Below are positions 43,037 to 43,585 of a stretch of DNA of 43,585 bases, in pieces. The stretch is from an uncultured Bacteroides sp. (lineage in GTDB: Bacteria > Bacteroidota > Bacteroidia > Bacteroidales > Bacteroidaceae), in assembly GCA_947646015.1 (NCBI GenBank), contig CANSEY010000033.1, forward strand, positions 1-43,585, given 5' to 3'. Numbering within the stretch: position 1 is the stretch's first letter; every line of letters begins with the position of its first letter. The notes beneath the pieces were generated by a model. That model searched no databases. It saw only the letters and a list, made by a program, of their open reading frames with translations, and was not told the DNA's origin. Both the position numbers and the translations under genes were made by a program.

Positions 43037-43585
43037 ATCATCCGGAAGAAGCGAAGAACTGGATGAGATTATTGACCGGATGCCCATGGCTTTCGGAAAA
43101 TGGGTGGCACTGGCGGTCATTGTATTTGCAGCATTATTTCTATTGTTCGGATGGATTATCAAATACCCGGATATGGTGACCGGGCAAATTAAAATTAATG
43201 CGCAGAACCCGACCGTAAGGCTTGTTGCCAACAGTACGGGGAATTTGCTGCTTCTTTCGCACAAAGCACAGGAGGAGGTGAAGAAGGGGGAATATATAGC
43301 GGTCGTGCAAAATCCTGCTTCTACAGAGGATGTGCGGAAGATTGCGGATTTAATAAATCGAATAGATTTCGATGGCACCCATTTGCTTGCTCTTAAAGAT
43401 ACATTTCCCGACAAGGTATATTTAGGAGAAATCAACCCTCAATACTATGCCTTTCTTGCAGCTCTGAAAGCTCAATGTGACTATCTGCAGCAGAATGTCT
43501 ACGAAAAGCAAAGAGAGAATATCACGACGAGCATTGAATGGAAAAAGAAGATTGTCCGAGAAGCGGAGGACTCGCAGAAAGCTGC
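42990..43585 (+). CDS. HlyD-family membrane fusion protein, C-terminal part outside window
   Basis: Open from ATG 42990 to the window edge (198 codons). A charged, disordered N-terminus (NRKQTPSPQKKAQTKSSGR) is followed by one transmembrane helix, ALAVIVFAALFLLFGWII. Then comes the beta/biotinyl-lipoyl-like start MVTGQIKINAQNPTVRLVAN, with LLLSHKAQEEVKKGEYIAVVQNPA, and the beginning of a helical hairpin region. This is the periplasmic adaptor of the C39 exporter, linking it to an outer-membrane channel. The 47-bp overlap with the exporter gene and shared strand make cotranscription near certain. Confidence 0.9.
   Translation, partial: MNRKQTPSPQKKAQTKSSGRSEELDEIIDRMPMAFGKWVALAVIVFAALFLLFGWIIKYPDMVTGQIKINAQNPTVRLVANSTGNLLLLSHKAQEEVKKGEYIAVVQNPASTEDVRKIADLINRIDFDGTHLLALKDTFPDKVYLGEINPQYYAFLAALKAQCDYLQQNVYEKQRENITTSIEWKKKIVREAEDSQKA

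Overview
The window reads as chromosome of a gut Bacteroides of the B. thetaiotaomicron/ovatus type. The support is the TAnnTTTG promoter boxes without clear Shine-Dalgarno sites, a SusC/SusD operon, many SPII lipoproteins, BACON domains and an M60-like peptidase. The genus call is an inference from gene content.

Positions 1-12.6 kb are ordinary core genome: a partial tRNA-Tyr, ribH, a TPR membrane protein, recF with a DUF721/DciA-like partner, and a tightly overlapping minus-strand run (S41 protease, 5-formyl-THF cyclo-ligase, PHP phosphatase). dCMP deaminase, a small lipoprotein, an M3 oligopeptidase, GAPDH, mscL and guaA follow. A 27-bp perfect inverted repeat lies between ribH and the TPR gene.

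Positions 12.6-13.5 kb are a 0.9 kb AT-rich stretch with no credible gene. It is built from two diverged inverted copies of the same sequence (53-bp arms with 3 mismatches and 32-bp arms with 3 mismatches). The inner arms flank about 240 bp that carry a promoter-like box pointing at the next operon, so it is a candidate invertible promoter or a decayed inverted duplication.

Positions 13.5-26.9 kb are a polysaccharide/glycoprotein utilisation locus: an IPT/TIG-NHL lipoprotein, SusC, SusD, two surface lipoproteins, an internal terminator, a TPR lipoprotein and an M60-like (gluzincin) metallopeptidase with BACON and F5/8C-type domains. There is no glycoside hydrolase and no recognisable regulator. 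The likely target is a host O-glycoprotein such as mucin.

Positions 26.9-43.6 kb are the unusual part: an AT-rich accessory island centred on a C39-peptidase ABC exporter with its HlyD-type partner (cut by the window end). Divergent to it are two genes that share an identical 20-residue leader, each with a Gly-Gly at residues 30-31. Their predicted cargos are small proteins: one with Cys/His/Asp residues spaced as in papain-like peptidases plus a Tyr/Gly/Asn-rich tail, and one with a JAMM/JAB-like metal motif. Each cargo gene is followed within about 20 bp by a signal-peptide protein from one of two paralogous families, and extra orphan or decayed copies of both families lie further along. 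An erythromycin-esterase-like gene shares the same promoter module and first codons, and a block of three glycosyltransferase genes, an FkbM methyltransferase and a LanC-like protein sits inside. I read it as a candidate double-glycine export system for peptidase effectors with paired periplasmic immunity proteins and a modification cassette. That reading is inference; the leader, pairing, paralogy and promoter module are directly visible.
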